DNA of 40,752 nucleotides from Nemertoderma westbladi (GCA_032718475.1 JAUCBJ010004989.1:1-40752); one strand, 5' to 3'; shown: positions 19,251 to 30,289, counted from the first letter of the stretch. Made by a program: numbers and translations. Notes: generated by a model from the letters alone, not told the origin.

Positions 19251-20735
19251 GGTTACTGGCAAGTGCCACTGGAACGCGATTCACAGGATTTAACTTGTTT
19301 TATCACTCCCTGGGGTCGCTATATCTTTCTGAGGGGTCCCATGGGCTTTATTAGTACGGGAGATGCGTACAACTTACGTGGTGATCTGGTCCTAGGTGAT
19401 TGTGAGAATGTACATAAATTGGTAGACGACATTCTCATCGAGGATAAGAGTTTTAATGACCATGTTAATCGTGTCTGCGATGTTCTAGAACGTTGCTTCG
19501 AACACAATATTACTTTAAATCCAAATAAATTTAAATTCGCCAAACAGGAGGTCAAATTTGCAGGTTACTTAGTTTCCGCTGATGGAATAAAGGCGGACCC
19601 CCAAAAAGTTGCTGCTATTTCTAATTTTCCGAGTCCTACCAACCGCACTGAGCTACGCTCGTTCATGGGGTTGGTGCAGCAACTAGCCTCCTTCTCTAAT
19701 GAGATACGTGGTGCCGCTGGACCACTGCGTGATATTTTGAAAGAAAGAAACGAATTTATTTGGACAAAAAACCATGAGGTGGCCTTTAACAAAGTTAAGG
19801 GGGCACTAATTTCACCCCCGGTATTGACAACATTTGACCCTGCCGCCCCCACTATTCTAGAAACTGACGCTTCTAGGACTAAGGGATTGGGATTTTCATT
19901 ACGGCAGAAGTGCGATGGTTGTTGGAAACTAGTGCAATGTGGTTCTCGTTTTTTGACTGACAGTGAGACCAGATATGCGACATTAGAATTAGAGGCCCTT
20001 GCTATGGTGTATGCAACACAGAAGTGTAAACTTTATTTGTCTGGATTACCTAGCTTTATAATTATTACCGATCATCGCCCTCTACTGCCGATACTAAACA
20101 GTTACACATTGGACATGGTAGAAAATCCCAGACTGCAAAATTTAAAGATGAAATTAAGTGCGTACAATATTGAGGTGCAATGGCGTAAAGGTAAATCGCA
20201 CTGTATTCCAGACACATTGTCCCGTGCACCAGTGTCTGATCCCTGCTCAACAGACAAGAATGACTGTGTGATCACCACCCAGTATATGTCGGCTGCCGTG
20301 GAATGTGCTTTCTCTGCTTTGTCAGACGGTGACACTAATCCGACTTACATTGACCCCGTTCTAGAACGCATTAGGAAGGTAGCTGCCCAGGATAGCGACT
20401 ACTTGGCCCTAATTGGTGCGATTGTGTGTGACTTTCAAGGTGACTCAGTTAACAATCGCCTTGTTCAACAGCTGAAAAAGGTGTGGACTGAATTATCTGT
20501 CGACAGGGGGTTGGTTATTTTTGGTAGACGAATTATAATTCCCCAGGAATGTCGAAAGGAAGTTCTAGAACGGATCCACGATTCCCACCAGGGGATTGAA
20601 AGGTCAAAACGCCGCGCTCGAGAATGCGTTTATTGGCCGGCCATTAACAGTGACCTTGAGAATATAGTTAGGTCGTGCGTTAAATGCAATGAACAGTTGC
20701 CAGCGAACCCTATACATGTGACCCAATTCCTACAC
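19251..20735 (+). pseudogene. Reverse transcriptase C-terminal part, RNase H and integrase zinc domain
   Basis: Reading resumes one frame over. RT: FITPWGRYIFLRGPMGF, then HKLVDDILIE, with VDD in place of the commoner YADD, then the thumb. RNase H: TILETDASRTKGLGF, LELEALA and ITDHRPLL supply the usual acidic residues. Integrase N-terminus: IHDSHQGI...RECVYWPAI...CVKC, the HHCC zinc site. The frame breaks again near 20735, where one base appears lost in the codon for the first Asp of the integrase DDE triad. Premature stop at 20792. Confidence 0.9.
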
Positions 20736-21610
20736 GAGTTTTTGAGTCAGTTTCTAACAACTTATTTGCATATGGCAGTCACACCTATTTAGTTTATACT
20801 GACCGACTGTCCGGTTTCCCTTTTATATCGAGATGGAATTCTGACCCATCCTCCAGCCAGGTCACCGCCCGAATACGAGAATATGTTGTCCAGACTGGAG
20901 TTCCCGTACACCTCCGCTCTGATGGGGGACCACAGTTTAATTCGAAACATTTTCGGGAATTTTGTGATAATTGGGGTGTTCTATGGGAGCCATCCAGCCC
21001 GTATAACCCAAGATCCAACGGCCATGCCGAGATTAACGTCAAGATATTGAAAAATCTTGTTGCCAAGGCTGATGATGGCAAGATAGATACTGAGCCTTTT
21101 CTAGAGGGCCTACTCGAGTTGTGCAACACTCCACGACAAAACGGACAATCACCCGCCCAAATTGTCTATGGACATCCTTTACGGTCCCAGGTTCCAGCCC
21201 ATTTCCGCTCCTTTGCCCCAGAATGGCAACAGGCTGCTGAGAAAGCCGACGAAATTGCCTGGCGTGCTTCTAAGCAGGCACAAATCCGTTACAATCGAAC
21301 TACTCGGGAGCTCAAAAAACTACCAGTTGGAACCAAAGTGCTTATCCAGAACCCTATCTCCAAACGATGGTCTCGTACAGGGGTTATAATGGATACAGGA
21401 AAGCACCTCGAATATTTCGTCAAGTTGCCATCTGATCGGCTACTGAGGCGAAATCGCCGATTTCTACGCCCAGCCCATGATAGCCAAGGAAGTACACCAC
21501 CTAGCGACGTTCATGAGAAACCCTTTCCATCGAACCAACTTCCACCAATAACTCCTATCTTGAGACGTGGCGATCGCGTTAGGACAAAGACTGTACGATT
21601 CCAATTGTAA
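20736..21610 (+). pseudogene. Integrase core and C-terminal part
   Basis: Third frame of the same gene. It shows YLVYTDRLSGFP, then LRSDGGPQFNS with the second catalytic Asp, then SPYNPRSNGHAEI with the catalytic Glu. QNGQSPAQIVYG and a basic tail with RWSRTGVIMDTG and LRRNRRFLRP follow. No chromodomain is seen. The frame ends TAA at 21608-21610. The polypurine tract and 3' LTR follow. Confidence 0.9.
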
Positions 21611-21679
21611 AATAATATTTTGGTTTCTATTTTAGATTAAGTTTAAAGCGAAATAAAACTCATTTTATATTTCGCTTTT

Positions 21680-21692
21680 AAAAAAAGGGAAG
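21680..21692 (+). other. Polypurine tract of the Ty3/gypsy element
   Basis: AAAAAAAGGGAAG ends exactly at the 3' LTR start, the expected plus-strand primer. Confidence 0.9.
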
Positions 21693-22359
21693 TGTTGTAT
21701 GTGTATTTTGGTGAAGGGGATTTTGATATAACATACAGTAGATATGTTATTGAAATGAGTTTAGTCATATATCTGATAGTCAGGAATCAGTAGTATGTAT
21801 TCTGCACTTCTATGCCTATTGCAGTACATGTTGTATACTGCAGCACTGCTATATTATTATTATTATGTTTAATTTCGTGCAGGAACATTAATGTAAACAT
21901 TATGTAGCACCGCACAACTCTACTGTAGGCTACTACTGTATCTATAAACTAATATAAAGCAACTACAGTACCTAGCAGCTAGCACAATGTACTGTAAGAA
22001 TGAGACGTTATTAATGGGCGCACCCAAAAAAAGAAAAGGAATGTAGAAACTATCGGCCATAAGTTAATAATGAAATACCAAAGTGTTCATAAATTGTATA
22101 GATTGAAAAGAGAATAGAGTACAAATTACTAATTGGATATAGGTTAGTTTTCATAGACCCCTAAAACAATATTCCAGCGAGATCTAAGCGTAGACATACC
22201 AATAGAGTTACAGGTACGAAGTATAGGATTTGAGATATGATTACAATTCTGTATATCTGCATGATATATGCAGATATGATTACAAGATTATATATGGAGG
22301 CTATATTTTAGTTATACTGATATGCGTTTATTATATTCCGGGGTATACGAAACACAACA
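21693..22359 (+). repeat. 3' LTR of the Ty3/gypsy element, with a 413-bp insert
   Basis: Matches the 5' LTR except for one substitution, one 2-bp indel, absence of a 6-bp block at the first TAGGCCTA, and a 413-bp insertion. Confidence 0.95.
21854..22266. mobile_element. 413-bp insertion in the 3' LTR (unidentified)
   Basis: Begins with TTATTATTATTATG and ends CTGCATGATA between LTR bases TATA and TATGCAG. No inverted ends or coding frame were found. Its last about 35 bases partly repeat the LTR (AGATATGATTACAA). It could be a SINE-like insertion or a sequence the 5' LTR has lost. Confidence 0.7.
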
Positions 22360-22879
22360 AGTTGTTCTAGAGTTACTACAGTCTGACAGTGCTATGGTTG
22401 TTGGCAGACATAACATGGATAGGAAATATCACCAGACGCATTCCTTATGACGTGGATTAGTTGGTCTCGGTTTAGTCAGTCAGTGGCCAACCACAATCAC
22501 CAATATATATCAGAGTCACTACATATTTATCAATGTTTGGATCAATTATCGATGGGGCTCCTCTCCCAAATTGTCTATTTGATGATTTATAGAATTTAAC
22601 CTGTGTCTCGCGGTTATAACCCAGCTTCATCGAAATAGGTACCGCCTATAATATATATGATACACCTACTGGAATATATATTATATATATAGTTCTGTAG
22701 TTATGCCTAAAGCGTTCCAGGTTTTGCTGGCTAGCTGGCTTATAAAAAGTACTGTTTAGACATATCACAAAAGATAGACAAGTAGGCTTGGCGAGCCTTT
22801 ATTGGTAATAATAATAAGCAAACAATTTATGCAATAGGCAATCAACAGCTAGCACCTTTTGAAAATTTGGTGATGCTTG

Positions 22880-23500
22880 AATCTGCCTATACAGTCCTGC
22901 AAAAGCGGAGGCGGCTCCGCCCTAGAGTCAAGCTAGGGGAGATTGATGGAACACCTCCAATTTTGTATAGAGTCTGATTAGAGATGTGTTCATTGTACTT
23001 GAAACAATGAACCCGGCGCAGCATTCTTGTGAAAGTACCATCCAGATATTTGGTATCCTCAGCAGTTAGAGCTCAGCATGGACTCCCATAAGAGTAATGG
23101 CACTATTGCTGCTCTAAACAATCGAACCTTAAGGTTATGTTTTATTCTATCAGTCTATGGGACTTCCAATTCATGGACAGACTATTTAACGCTGCGCCCA
23201 TGCCTTCCCCTTACGTATCCGAAGGTCTTCACCTGACTTTCTGATCCATGATCCCAAGTAACAGAAGTCATACACGTGCTCAAGAAAGTTCCGTTGCGTT
23301 TGTCCATAGAGCTTGTGCCCTTACGATCAGACATTTCTTGAGGGCTGTCTAGGTTGACTGTGATTATTTTGGTCTTCTTGGAATTTACAAAAAGACCAGA
23401 CACTAGAAGCAACCTGCTCCAATTGGCAGAGAAGCCTTTTGCCTTTGGGCTCCCTCTAGTGATTCTGACAGTACCTCTAAGTCATCAGTGATCAAAGTCT
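22880..23500 (-). pseudogene. RTE-like LINE fragment (degenerate)
   Basis: Minus-strand reading shows the ITVNLDSPQEMSDR block, then YDFCYLGSWIRKSGEDLRIRKGK in a shifted frame, and the downstream region that precedes the C-terminus. It aligns with 3340-3760 of copy 2. Many stops. Both the RT core and the 3' terminus are missing. Confidence 0.8.
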
Positions 23501-24131
23501 TTAGGCTATTGTACAAAGTCAGATATTAATTCTATAGTTTGTACCAACAGACCAATGAAATTTAAATTTGTCCGTAATTTGACCATGGTGTCCAGAATTT
23601 GATTTGTCCGGAATTTGAAGAGTTAACCCTACCGGTACCAGGCTAGCAGGGTACCGGTACGTTTCTAAACATTATAGCAAATATTATTATAGTTATACAT
23701 TACATTTTATCTTCTTTCCTTATTCACTTTGTGTTTTAATTATGCCGTGTTCCCTGCTGAAGTGCTGAATGGCTGATGTCATATCCGATTCTGCTATACA
23801 AGTGTAACTTAAGTCGTAAAGGTCTGTAGGTCCGTCCAAAAACTGAAAGAGTTCACCGAATACTGGAATAGCTACCGTCAGACCGTCTGACCGTGGTATT
23901 GGACTTTTATCGTGTAGGCCTATTTTAAAACTGTACACAGCTGCACAGCCATGCTATAGCTGTCAGGCAACATACCATTCTGCCATTGGTGTCATCCAGG
24001 GCGACAAGATGTCGCCACTACTACTGTACTATGCAACGTGCAATGCAGTGGGCAGTCTGTTTATTGTAGACATTCTGGCAGCCGGGGATACAGGGCAGCA
24101 CTGCAGCAGTCAGTCAGTTGGTTGAAGGTCA
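23501..24131. other. No gene seen; MITE end near 23605-23630
   Basis: TGTCCGGAATTTGAAGAGTT at about 23606 is an inverted relative of the MITE end at 15096. TACCGGTA occurs twice (23630 and 23652). No coding frame is recognised. Confidence 0.45.
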
Positions 24132-24136
24132 TCTAG

Positions 24137-24741
24137 TGTAAGCGGATTCAATTCCCTGCACTACCCAGCGGTAAATGGGCGAAGTGGCTTTTTACCAATT
24201 ATAGTTGGGAAGGTGACATTACTAATATAATGTCACCTAATAACCAACTCAGGCAACACTGCCAGCCATGTATAGAGTTGAGAGGCCATAAGCCATCTCA
24301 GGGGATAAAGGGGCTAGCAATTGGGGACAGTGGCAACAGGGAGTGGCGAGATGGAGATTAATTAGGTTAGCCAATGAAGGGAGGGGAAAACAGGTGATTG
24401 GAACGCATCCATTGGCCAGGCTGCTTAGAACAGTAGGAGTAACCAATATGTGTCGGTAATATAACCGTTGTACTTATTGATTCTGATTCAGTTGGTATCT
24501 GTAGAGTTGTGACTTGTGAGACTGAAACGGTTTTTAACCGTCGTCACTACCATGCTATCATATTCTGATTGTGCTATTATTGCGATCTGACATTATTAAT
24601 ACCATACACTAAAACTCAGTTATTCCAATGCCTTGACATTCAGATTACAGCCTTTCAGCAGTTTACGAACGCGGCGACGCATATAGCCCAAACACACACC
24701 AGTCGGGGTTCAAACTGCCAACTCAATTGGATCCCGTCACA
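24137..24741 (+). repeat. 5' LTR of the BEL/Pao element (605 bp)
   Basis: Begins TGTAAGCGG and ends CCCGTCACA. CGGTTTTTAAC (24528-24538) is exactly complementary to the 11 bases that follow the LTR. No clear TATA box lies 25-35 bases upstream of it. Confidence 0.95.
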
Positions 24742-24752
24742 GTTAAAAACCG
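24742..24752 (+). other. Primer-binding site, self-complementary to the LTR
   Basis: GTTAAAAACCG directly follows the 5' LTR. There is no TGG, so an ordinary tRNA CCA end would not pair. The sequence is the exact complement of LTR bases 24528-24538, and the 11-mer is intact in the 3' LTR too (33002-33012). Polarity is correct for a transcript 5' end to prime synthesis of U5. Confidence 0.6.
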
Positions 24753-24803
24753 AAAGTCAACATCCACTCAAAGGAAATAAACTGTGAAGAGACCACGCCA
24801 ACG

Positions 24804-25380
24804 ATGAGCCATCAAGAGACGCCCCAAGGTCCAGAGGGAGAAACGAGCCCGTCGCGAACCCCGAGCGAAAGAGATCAGATAATTCGGGAAGCAGCGACGA
24901 GGCGGTACCAGCGTCGTTGAGGAGGAGAGCGGTCGAGTACGAGGAGGAGAGGGGAGCGAGTCGATGTGAGATCACAGCGGCGAACGAGGTACCAAAGTCG
25001 CCGGCCAACCTAGTGGCTGAGGGCGGCGAATGGCCCACCGGAGCGGCAATGGTGGGGCCGATGGTACGGCACCGGACGAGGAGGGAAGGTCAAGTCCAGG
25101 AGGAAGACGTTGGGACGAACGATCGCCTGCGACGAGGGTACAATGCCACCAGGAAGTTGTTAAAGGGATGAAAGGTAGACCAGCCCAAGTTGTACTGGAG
25201 GCTAGGTGAGTGCAACAAACATTTTCGCTACCTAGTCCAATTTGGGCAGGGGGAACTGGCAAGTGAAAGGGCGAGGGGGGTCGCCACAGAACTGTTTCGC
25301 ATTGTGGAGATCCGAGGTGGTGGCGGCTAGTGTAGTGTACGTAGGGTGCCCTATCTAGTAGATGTGAGGGGGATTGAGTT
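24804..25380 (+). pseudogene. BEL/Pao gag 5' region (broken)
   Basis: Short charged frames open at 24804 (MSHQETPQGPEG) and 24917, rich in Arg, Glu and Gly and ended by stops and shifts. I recognise no domain. Its position suggests a leader or gag N-terminus. Confidence 0.4.
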
Positions 25381-25386
25381 AGTGGG

Positions 25387-26183
25387 ATGGGCGGATCCGA
25401 TCCGCATGACGCCGAACCTGAGGTTAACCCCGAAGATTTGATGTTGTCGGTTAGTAGGAATGCTAGTAAGCATGGGAAAATCAGTAGAAAGAACAGGCAA
25501 CGGGAGTCCGTCGCAACCGAAAAGTCCGCTACATCCTTCGTGAAAGCAAGAAGGGTGTTAGAGATAGATCTGGCGTGTCAGCTAGACATAGTCGCGCTAG
25601 ACCAAAAAGAACTTAGAGAGACAGCTGGATGAGGGGACTGTGTTGCTAGAAAGGGAACGGGAACTAGCGAGAGAGTGTAGAGAGGGCCGAGAGGGTGGCG
25701 AGAAACTATAGAGAGGGTGAGGAGAGGGAAATGAGTGAGCGTAAAGAGCGGGAGGAGAGACAGGCGAACGAGCGCAACAAGTGAGAGGCAAGAGAGGCAA
25801 ATGAACGCAAAGAGCGAGAGGCAAGGAAAGCTGAGAGGATTGCGAGGGAGGCAGAATTCGCCGATCAGAGTATTAGAGAGGATAGAGAGAGAGAGGGCGG
25901 GCAAACGTATGAGGGATGATATGCATACCGGTTGAGGGGGTTAATGCAGTATCAGGCGAAGCAGAAACGCCGATTAGAACTGGCAAAAATGGGTTTATCA
26001 GAGAGCGAGGCTGGTTCGGGAAGTATTTATGAGGAACCAGGGGTGATGGAAACCTTTGTTAATACCCCACTTATAGGTACCGGATATCAGACCCAGAACT
26101 GGTGTGACCAGATGGACGGGTGGGTAACAACAATACGTTCAATGAGAACGTTAATATTAATAGTACCGAACCGTAGTAGATAA
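25387..26183 (+). pseudogene. BEL/Pao gag, charged coiled-coil region
   Basis: Across three frames the sequence encodes a Glu/Arg-rich helix (ERKEREERQANERN, EREARK-like blocks, 25700-25900), preceded by MGGSDPHDAEPEVNPEDL and followed by KRRLELAKMGLSESE. BEL/Pao gags commonly start with such a coiled coil. At least three frame breaks and stops. Confidence 0.6.
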
Positions 26184-26223
26184 CCCTAATACTAATGAAA
26201 CATTTCTTGCAGGAAATAATATT

Positions 26224-26706
26224 TTGATCAATAATAATACAGATATTGGTGCGCCAGATAATCAAAATAATTTAAATAATAATCCGGGTACACTAAATAA
26301 TAATATTGTAAATAATCCTGGTGAAATTAATCAAAATAATGTAAGTAATAATATAACAAAACAACAGGGTGAGGCTAGTGGCGGTATAATTAATACAAAC
26401 GTTGGGGAAGCAGGTAATTCGCCTAGCGGGGGCTTACAAGGCCACACGGTTGCGCAGGGAGGAATGTGGGCGAATGAACACCGGGAGAACAGAAGTAGCG
26501 TGTCAACTGGAGAGGAACACGGGCATGGAGGCGAAGTGAGGAGTGACGGGTGGGGGGGGGGGGCTATGGGCACCCAACCACAACCAATTAATGACGAGAG
26601 GGGGGGGGGGGCAGAAAACGCTGCACAGATGTCGACAGGAAATGCGTGCGGTGATTCAAGTGAACCGGGGCTCCCGACGATGGAGGAAAGGGGGGGGGAG
26701 CAGTAG
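26224..26706 (+). pseudogene. Asn-rich gag linker
   Basis: A 160-codon open frame. Residues 1-45 are strongly Asn-rich (NNNTDIG, NNLNNNPGTLNNN), then comes a Gly/Ser/Glu-rich stretch. Probably the disordered linker between the coiled coil and the gag core. The G runs at 26551-26561 and 26601-26611 may cause frame error. Confidence 0.5.
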
Positions 26707-27867
26707 AAGCCCCACGAGCGTCGGCAGATAATCCGCGTGGTGAGTTAAGTGAACCGTGGCACCCGACAACGGAGGATAATAGGAGGGCAACGAATATCCA
26801 CGAGGCCATACAACCAGGCAGAGGGAGGGATGTTGGTGCCGTAAGCGGCCAAAGGAGAAAACATCGAGCCCACTCGGAAGACAGAAGGAGGACAGTAGAG
26901 TTCATCCAGGAGGTTGATACGAGACCTCCTGGATGAACTCTTAATGCTGAAACCAGAAGCAGTGAGGAGGAACGAGGAAGCATTGCTACGGGCAACCAGA
27001 GACGTCGAGAGGTGATGGACAGTGAACCGTCGATAGTCGAACTAGAGAGAGAGAGCCGGTGGGGTCGTAGTTTGGGAGATTGCCATCGCCCCGGAGAAAC
27101 ACAACCTGGCGAAATATACCACACACCGGGAGAGGGGTACAGAGTGTACCGATACGAGGAGGTAAATGGAGGAAGGGATCGGAGGGAAACTTCCCGTCGG
27201 AGTGTAGCTGCCGATCGAGGATATGGTAGTCGCGGGGAGGAGTTCTCGGAATATTTGAGAAGATTAAACTTCAATCCGGAGGGACACAGGCAGACTGCAG
27301 GACATACGTAGGTCTTACTGCACATACTATAGGCTATGCTGGGAGAGATAGTGTAGGCAATAGGGTAACGCAAATGCCGGGATTGGATGCGGAGGTCGCA
27401 GCTTACATACCGGTGAGTAGGCAAGAACCTGCTAGGCCTATACTGGTACCTGCACACCAGTATGACTATAATATGGAGGGATACAATACATACCCAGGGG
27501 AGGGGGGGTATTGCAGATAGGTGTATGGGCCCCAATATAATGACATCTACCCCAGTACCAAACATAACATTGGTGGGGGGGGGGGACAGGGTGACATTCC
27601 CCCATTACTGTATCCGCAATACACACAACCAAAGGCAAAAACCCGGAACCCCTCAGATACAAATAAATCGTGTGACACAGAGATATGGAAGGGACCGCAC
27701 TGCTACCCCAGATGATATATCCCACTCAGGGAAAGTCGACGAACCTGAGAGGCGAAGCACAACCAATATTGAAGGAGCCTGCATCCCTACCGTCGAACGC
27801 ACTGGAAGTTCAAGCGATGGGAATGGCAACACTCATCGACGCGCTGAAAACTAGAATTGAGCTGCCA
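26707..27867 (+). pseudogene. BEL/Pao gag middle region (low complexity, broken)
   Basis: Arg/Glu/Gly/Pro-rich fragments in all three plus frames, none recognisable. A perfect 17-bp inverted repeat lies at 26898-26940. The 325-codon open frame on the other strand (26588-27565) is an antisense by-product of base composition. Confidence 0.45.
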
Positions 27868-28437
27868 CCCGCTGCCTCCCACTTTCAAGTTTGATGGTAG
27901 CAAGCCGGAAGAATATCTACAGTTCCGGAGGATGTACAGCAAAAAAATCTCACGCAGGCAGAGTGCCTTAAATACCTACAAGTCTATACAGGGGGGCCAG
28001 CTTACGACATCGTGAAGCAATACCAATGTATTGAAGGAGGATTCACGACCGCATGGAGAGCCCTGGACAGGGAATTTGGCCATCCTGCGAAGATTATCCA
28101 ACAAACCTTAAGGTGAATAACATCAGGCGGACTCGCAGATAACCCCGTTAGCATCAAGACTTTTGCTAACAAAGTAGAGAAAGCGCTAATAGTGTTAAAG
28201 ACTCTAGATACACCTTACGAACTCAATGCATCGAACAATATCACCACAATAGCTCAGGCACTACCGAGTTGGCTAAGAAACAAATGGAGAAAGATCGCTT
28301 TCTCCACTCGAGAAAAGAAAGGTGCGGAGCCAGGGTTGGAGGAGATGTTGAACTTCCTTAACTATGAGGCGGAGTTAATAACGGATCCAGTTTATAGTGA
28401 GGAAAGTCTTGGTAAGGTACCAAAAGCGGAATACAAC
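27868..28437 (+). pseudogene. BEL/Pao gag core (DUF1759-like)
   Basis: Fragments in two frames run PTFKFDGSKPEEYLQF, then LTQAECLKYLQVYTGGPAYD, then GGFTTAWRALDREFGHPAKI, then a stop. SIKTFANKVEKALIVLKTLD, ALPSWLRNKWRKIAF and EMLNFLNYEAELITDPVY follow. The order and spacing match the DUF1759 gag domain of BEL/Pao elements. At least two frame breaks and one in-frame TGA. Confidence 0.8.
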
Positions 28438-28655
28438 TGACATAAACCGGAACATAGTCCGGCGGGTGCATTTCCGAAATTGAGGCAGTCGCTACCGTAT
28501 GCGGCCATACAGGGGACTACAAGTCCACAGAGCCCTGGGAATAGAGCCACATCGTGGCAGGGACAGAGACAAAATAACAACAGTAGTAGGTATAAACCCA
28601 ATACCCCCAGTAGGCCGAGTCCAAGCAACCAAAACACCAAACCACTAGATATGAA

Positions 28656-28860
28656 TCTAAGCACAATACATGAAGCGCTATATAAGGAATGCTACAATCC
28701 CAAATACAAATGTCAATTGCATAGAGATGGGACCCATAAGACCATAGACTGTAAGCATTGGCAGGTGTTACTTAAACAAGATCAGATAGCCTACACTGGA
28801 AAGAATGGACTATGTCACTGATGCGTGGTAGGAGGGCACAGAAAGGATGAATGTCAAGAA
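28656..28860 (+). pseudogene. BEL/Pao zinc-knuckle region
   Basis: CQLHRDGTHKTIDCKHW followed after 11 residues by GKNGLCH-stop-CVVGGHRKDEC: two cysteine/histidine knuckles separated as in BEL/Pao gag-pol proteins. A stop codon interrupts the second knuckle. Confidence 0.75.
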
Positions 28861-28899
28861 CCACCAATCAAGTATGCCGAGACTGATAGAACTGGAGGC

Positions 28900-29226
28900 C
28901 AGACAATGGCGACGAGCACCATGGGAGCAAGAAGGAAGAGAACAGTACTACTTGGAGTAGTACTGGTGAGGATAATAGGAGAGAACAGGCTATTGGTCAT
29001 GACACTAATGTTGGTCGATAGTGGAGCAGCGTTCACGCTAATGGAGAGTTGGGTGGCTGAGAAGATAGGAATACAAACCAGGCCAAGTAAAATGGCGGTG
29101 ACTACAATCTCAAGTAAAAACGAGGTCATGAAGATGAGGATGGGACGGTGTGGAATCGAAGCGATAACACCAGTGTGCGACTATGGGGCTACGATCGAAC
29201 CCATAAAAATAATAGAGTCGATCTAA
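28900..29226 (+). pseudogene. BEL/Pao aspartic protease
   Basis: Open frame with LMLVDSGAAFTLMESW (the active-site DSG at about 29017), then the strand pattern KMAVTTISSKNEVMKM. The family usually reads DSGAS or DSGA-S here. The frame ends in a stop at 29224. Confidence 0.8.
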
Positions 29227-29239
29227 CATCAATGCCAGG

Positions 29240-29580
29240 CGACCTACAAAGATCAAGATCGAGCAATACCAGTACCTGGACGACATCGACTTCTCCGTAC
29301 GGTACCCTAACTAGATGTCCCGAAAGTGTCTCTCATAGTCGGCATGGATTGTCCAACAGCCCACGAGAGGCTGCAAACCATTTTCGGCGATGACAGAGAG
29401 CGAGACCCGATGGCCATTCTCACGCCATTCGGGTGGACGCTCACTGGCCCAATGAGACGAGGACCCGTTTGCGTATCCGAAACATCTGGATGCATGCTGT
29501 CCGGTACCGTTGAGGACATAGAGCAGAAGCCAAAGACGGGCGATGGGGAGGTCCCATATGGGAAGCGGCCCGAGCGGAAG
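29240..29580 (+). pseudogene. BEL/Pao protease-RT linker
   Basis: YQYLDDIDFS, then after a frame shift MSLIVGMDCPTAHERL and MAILTPFGWTLTGP. This is the conserved block that precedes reverse transcriptase in BEL/Pao elements (LIG-D form, then GWT-GP). A 50-bp direct duplication (29534-29625) follows, and the RT never starts. Confidence 0.8.
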
Positions 29581-29590
29581 TTAAAGACGG

Positions 29591-30289
29591 GTGATGGGGG
29601 TCCCATATGAGAAGCAGCTCGGGGAGGGATACCAGGAGATGGGGGCGGGTATGGATCTGGAACCACGCATGGTGGAAAGGGTGGAGGATGAGTCCAGAGA
29701 AATACCGCCGATAGAGGAGTCAGGAGGAGGAGCAACAGCAAGAGAGTGGGCAGAGGAGAATGGGTTCAATGCACAGGACCTAGAGGCCATGGGATGGAAC
29801 ACAAACGTTCCTGGCGAGTATCTGTATGAGGATGGAGAAGAGTGGGTGGCGAGATGTCCAGAGAGATGCTGGAAGAGACCCGTCCAATTAAGAAGCATAC
29901 CGATACCGAGGAGGTCGAATAAGGAGACAAGGTGGAAAGGGAGAGGATGTAAGGGAGAGGAGTCGAGGATAAAGGATGATGAGAATGGGAAAGTTAGAGT
30001 GGATGTGTTGAATGCGGGGCTGGCAGAGTGCGAAGGGGCATTAAATGGTAAGCCATTATGCATACCGAAGGATGACCAAGGGTCATCGGGGGCTTTAACG
30101 CCAGCGCACATATTGAGAGGGTGGCCAGCAGAGGTGGAATGTACCAGTGGTGATGAGATGAAGGGTGGCATTCTACCGCCAAGTGACAATAAAATGAAGG
30201 GTGGCATCCTGCCACCAAAAGACGACGACGAATTCTATGAGACAGAGGGAAGGTCAGACCTGAGACAGAAGAAGAAGGGGGGGCAGTGA
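29591..30289 (+). pseudogene. BEL/Pao remnant ending in the integrase C-terminus
   Basis: A 232-codon frame. The first about 130 residues are acidic and unrecognised. Then VLNAGLAECEGALNGKPLC and SGALTPAHILRGWP match the conserved end of BEL/Pao integrases (an LNxRPL-like box, then LTPxHxLxG). RT, RNase H and the integrase catalytic core (normally well over 2 kb) do not fit in the interval. Confidence 0.75.

Larger units (their letters stand above)
16127..22359 (+). mobile_element. Ty3/gypsy LTR retrotransposon, complete ends, decayed genes
   Basis: Both LTRs begin TGTTGTATG and end CACAACA. The 5-bp duplication AGTTG flanks the element (16122-16126 and 22360-22364). Domain order gag, protease, reverse transcriptase, RNase H, integrase identifies Ty3/gypsy. 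The genes carry an in-frame stop, at least three frame breaks and an inserted foldback element, so this copy cannot make its proteins. The LTRs differ at few positions apart from indels, so the insertion is fairly young. It lies on the plus strand and its genes read left to right. Confidence 0.95.

Noticed and set aside
26588-27565. 325-codon minus-strand open frame
   Set aside because: Antisense to the purine-rich gag of the BEL/Pao element, no recognisable domain, composition-driven.
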